A program made the translations under genes and the position numbers. From Paracoccaceae bacterium (GTDB lineage Bacteria > Pseudomonadota > Alphaproteobacteria > Rhodobacterales > Rhodobacteraceae), in the NCBI GenBank assembly GCA_007119835.1, contig SKOX01000128.1:1-23938 (forward strand): a stretch of DNA of 23,938 nucleotides, read 5' to 3'. This document shows positions 21,500 through 23,938 of this stretch, piece by piece. Under the pieces are notes generated by a model. It was not told the origin of the DNA. It did not search any database and worked only from the letters and a program-made list of their open reading frames with translations. Within the stretch, counting starts at the first letter, position 1. Each line of letters starts with the position of its first letter.

Positions 21500-23652
21500 T
21501 GCCCGACTTGCTGATCGAGCTCCTCTCCGAGGAGATCCCCGCGCGGATGCAGGCGAAGGCCGCGGAGGACCTGAAGCGGCTGGTGACCGGCGGCATGGTC
21601 GATCGCGGGCTGACCTACGCCCATGCCGCCGCGTTCGCGACGCCGCGCCGCCTCGCGCTCGCCGTCGAGGGCGTGGCTTCGGGAACGCCGGCGCTGCGCG
21701 AGGAGCGGCGCGGGCCGCGGGTCGACGCGCCCGAGAAGGCGATCGAGGGCTTCCTACGCTCGGCGGGCGTCGCGCGCGAGGCTCTTAAGGTCCAGGAGGA
21801 CAAGAAGGGCGCGGTCTACATCGCCGTCATCGAGCGGCCGGGACGCGGGGCGGCGGAGGTCGTGGCCGAGGTGCTCGCCGAGGTGGTGCGGAGCTTCCCG
21901 TGGCCGAAGTCGATGCGCTGGGGCAGCGGGGCCTTGCGCTGGGTGCGGCCGCTGCACGCGATCCTCTGCGTGATGTCCGACGAGGCCGGCGCGAGCGTCG
22001 TGCCGGTGGAGATCGACGGCCTCGTCGCCGGCGACGTCACGCGCGGGCACCGCTTCATGGCGCCCGAGCCGTTCAGCGTGACGGGAGCCGAGGACTATGC
22101 CGCGAAGCTGCGCCGGGCCTTCGTGATCCTCGACCCGGCCGAGCGGGCCGAGAAGATCGCGCACGACGCCGAGCAGCTCGCCTTCGCCCGCGGCCTCGAG
22201 GTGGTGCGCGACGAGGGGCTGCTCGCCGAGGTGGCGGGGCTCGTCGAGTGGCCGGTGGTGCTGAAGGGACGCATCGAGGAGCGGTTCCTCACGCTGCCCC
22301 CCGAGGTGCTGCAGGTCGCGATGAAGGTGCACCAGAAGTTCCTGTCGGTCCGCGCGGCCTCGGGCCGGATCGAGGGCTATGTCGTCGTCGCCAACCGCGA
22401 GACGGCCGACGGCGGGGCCACCGTGCTCGCCGGCAACGCCCGGGTGCTGGCGGCGCGGCTGTCGGATGCCGAGTATTTCTGGCGTAACGACCTCGCGACC
22501 GGCCTCGATGCGATGCGGGCGAAGCTCGAGGCCGTGGCCTTCCACGCCAAGCTCGGCACCCAGGGCGAGCGGATCGCGCGCATCGCGGCGCTCGCGCGCG
22601 AGATCGCGCCGACGGTGGGCGCGGACCCGGAGCTGGCGGCGCGGGCGGCGGAGCTGGCGAAGGCGGACCTCGCGTCGGAGATGGTCTACGAATTCCCCGA
22701 GCTCCAGGGGGTGATGGGCCGCTACTATGCGCTCGAGGCCGGCGAGCCGCCCGAGGTCGCTGCCGCCTGCCCCGAGCATTACGCGCCGCTCGGGCCGTCC
22801 GACGCGGTGCCGGAGGCGCCGGCCAGCGTGGCGGTGGCGCTGGCGGACAAGATCGACATGTTGACCGGGTTCTGGGTGATCGACGAGAAGCCGACGGGAT
22901 CCAAGGACCCGTTCGCGCTCAGGCGGGCGGGGCTCGGGGTAATCCGGGTGGTGCTGGGGAATGGCTTGCGGGTGCGGCTGAAGCCGCTGCTCAGGAACCA
23001 TTACCGCCTCGTGGAAGAGCAGGTGGACGAGGTGTGCCTGCGGACTGCACGAGCCGCCTCCCAGGGCGACGTGCTTGTGGCGCGCGGCCATGGCGGCTCT
23101 GAGCCACCGTCGGAAGCTATTCCGGCCGAGATCATGACCTTTCTCGCTGACCGTCTCAAGGTCCACCTCCGCGAGCAGGGCATCCGCCACGACGTCATCG
23201 ACGCCTGCTTCCAGCTCGGCGGCCAGGACGACCTGGTGCTGCTCGTGGAGCGGGTGCGGGCGCTGCAAGCCTTCCTCAGCACCGAGGAGGGGGCGAACCT
23301 GCTGACCGGCTACCGGCGGGCGGTGTCGATCCTCGGCCAGGAGGAGCGGCGGGACGGGGTGTCCTACGAGCTCGACCCGCATCCGAGCCTGTTCGAGACC
23401 GAGGCGGAGCGCGCGCTCTACACCGCGCTCGACGCGGCGGAGGTGGCGCTGGAGCCGGCGCTGGCGGCCGAGGAATTCCAGGGCGCGATGACGGCGCTGG
23501 CGCGGCTCAGGGGGCCGATCGACGCCTTCTTCGACACGACGACGGTGAACGCCGAGAGCGCCATGGTGCGGCGGAACCGGCTCTGCCTGCTGCACCGCAT
23601 CCGCACGGTGATGAACCGGGTCGCGGTGTTCTCCGCGCTCGAAGGCGGGTGA
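21499..23652 (+). CDS. glyS: Glycyl-tRNA synthetase beta subunit
   Basis: The beta subunit binds tRNA-Gly and completes the alpha2-beta2 enzyme. It is 717 residues. It has the typical [18 protein letters not shown] start, the FATPRRLAL segment (about 47-55), SMRWGSGALRWVRPLH, a KVHQKFLSV segment, an ADKIDMLTGFW region with SKDPFALRRAG, and the C-terminal anticodon-binding-like helices ending in NRVAVFSAL. The ATG overlaps the preceding stop (TGATG). An unusual stretch at about residues 512-545 (23035-23135) is AT-richer in its codons and looks like a short insert of about 30 residues relative to what I recall of the family. The rest appears intact. Confidence 0.96.
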   Translation: MPDLLIELLSEEIPARMQAKAAEDLKRLVTGGMVDRGLTYAHAAAFATPRRLALAVEGVASGTPALREERRGPRVDAPEKAIEGFLRSAGVAREALKVQEDKKGAVYIAVIERPGRGAAEVVAEVLAEVVRSFPWPKSMRWGSGALRWVRPLHAILCVMSDEAGASVVPVEIDGLVAGDVTRGHRFMAPEPFSVTGAEDYAAKLRRAFVILDPAERAEKIAHDAEQLAFARGLEVVRDEGLLAEVAGLVEWPVVLKGRIEERFLTLPPEVLQVAMKVHQKFLSVRAASGRIEGYVVVANRETADGGATVLAGNARVLAARLSDAEYFWRNDLATGLDAMRAKLEAVAFHAKLGTQGERIARIAALAREIAPTVGADPELAARAAELAKADLASEMVYEFPELQGVMGRYYALEAGEPPEVAAACPEHYAPLGPSDAVPEAPASVAVALADKIDMLTGFWVIDEKPTGSKDPFALRRAGLGVIRVVLGNGLRVRLKPLLRNHYRLVEEQVDEVCLRTARAASQGDVLVARGHGGSEPPSEAIPAEIMTFLADRLKVHLREQGIRHDVIDACFQLGGQDDLVLLVERVRALQAFLSTEEGANLLTGYRRAVSILGQEERRDGVSYELDPHPSLFETEAERALYTALDAAEVALEPALAAEEFQGAMTALARLRGPIDAFFDTTTVNAESAMVRRNRLCLLHRIRTVMNRVAVFSALEGG

Positions 23653-23676
23653 GACCGGACGGGGGCGCTTCCGGTC
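23653..23676 (+). terminator. Hairpin after glyS
   Basis: GACCGGA (23653-23659) and TCCGGTC (23670-23676) form a 7-bp stem directly after the glyS stop with a 10-nt GC-rich loop. No T-run follows and the next gene starts 30 bp later, so termination would be partial at most. Confidence 0.35.
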
Positions 23677-23705
23677 CGGCGCCCGGAGGCGTATGCTGCG
23701 CCGCA

Positions 23706-23938
23706 ATGAAGACACAGGCGATCGAGGCGAACCGGGCGGTCGTGCCCCTCGACGGCACCCGTCCGGTGCCGGCCGAAGACTTCGGCGCCCGGGCGGCCAA
23801 GCTCGCCCGGCTCTCGGCGATCGGGCTGCCGGTGCCGGCGGCCGTCGCCCTGAGCTTCGAGGCCGTGCGGGGTCTCGCCGCCGGCGCCACCCCGCCTGCC
23901 GGGCTGCTTGCCACCCTTGGCGGCGTCGTCTCGGTCCG
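23706..23938 (+). CDS. PEP/pyruvate-binding domain protein, 5' fragment
   Basis: The first 77 residues are in the window and the frame is open to the edge. After a short variable N-terminus, GARAAKLARLSAIGLPVPAA and LSFEAVRGLAAG resemble the nucleotide-binding start of pyruvate phosphate dikinase and PEP synthase proteins (the GxKAxxLxxLxxxGxPVPxGF pattern). Here the usual GGK is replaced by GARAAK. Its position after glyS fits ppdK or a related putative PEP-binding protein in this group. I cannot tell which from this fragment, so no symbol is given. ATG 23706 is chosen by codon composition; a GGAGG lies 16 nt upstream, and an out-of-frame ATG at 23693 is nearer to it. Confidence 0.6.
   Translation, partial: MKTQAIEANRAVVPLDGTRPVPAEDFGARAAKLARLSAIGLPVPAAVALSFEAVRGLAAGATPPAGLLATLGGVVSV

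Overview
The window is a very GC-rich, densely coded stretch of an alphaproteobacterial chromosome. I place it in the Rhodobacterales (Paracoccaceae-like), but only from recalled gene orders and protein signatures: a DUF6446-like gene between glyQ and glyS, a PEP/pyruvate-binding protein after glyS, a glgP-glgB-glgC-glgA-pgm-glgX cluster, and a NepR-like small protein. No mobile element, CRISPR array, rRNA or tRNA gene was seen. Almost every base lies in a gene or a short intergenic gap.

Left part (1-12720, minus strand). A complete glycogen operon reads right to left: glgP (phosphorylase), glgB (branching), glgC (ADP-glucose pyrophosphorylase), a possible 25-codon leader ORF, glgA (synthase), pgm (phosphoglucomutase) and glgX (debranching). 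An opgG/opgD-family gene for periplasmic beta-glucan synthesis follows and is cut by the window edge. Gaps are 0-62 bp, with one 4-bp ATGA overlap between glgA and pgm. Together the genes interconvert glucose-6-P and glucose-1-P, activate glucose to ADP-glucose, build and branch the polymer, and degrade it through GlgP and GlgX. The upstream region (12521-12721) is AT-rich for this genome and carries several inverted repeats.

Middle (12722-15755, minus strand). pyrC and pyrE (pyrimidine synthesis) lie downstream of a small gene resembling the anti-sigma factor NepR, which has an EcfG-type promoter-like motif upstream. pyrC has no ATG, GTG or TTG codon that would keep its zinc-binding HxH motif. 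The best start is CTG with a good Shine-Dalgarno, overlapped by a 17-codon ORF. yfcG (Nu-class glutathione transferase) comes next.

Right part (15981-23938, plus strand). metZ (methionine synthesis), folE2 (zinc-independent GTP cyclohydrolase I) and trkH (K+ uptake) are followed by the tightly coupled set glyQ - membrane-anchored DUF6446-like protein - glyS. The set overlaps by 4 and 1 nt. The 5' end of a PEP/pyruvate-binding-domain gene runs off the window.

Most of the content is ordinary housekeeping. The points most worth checking are the non-canonical pyrC start with its overlapping ORF, the orphan NepR-like gene, the coupled mini-ORF before glgA, and the uncharacterised protein inside the glycyl-tRNA synthetase operon. 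No wholly new system is evident.
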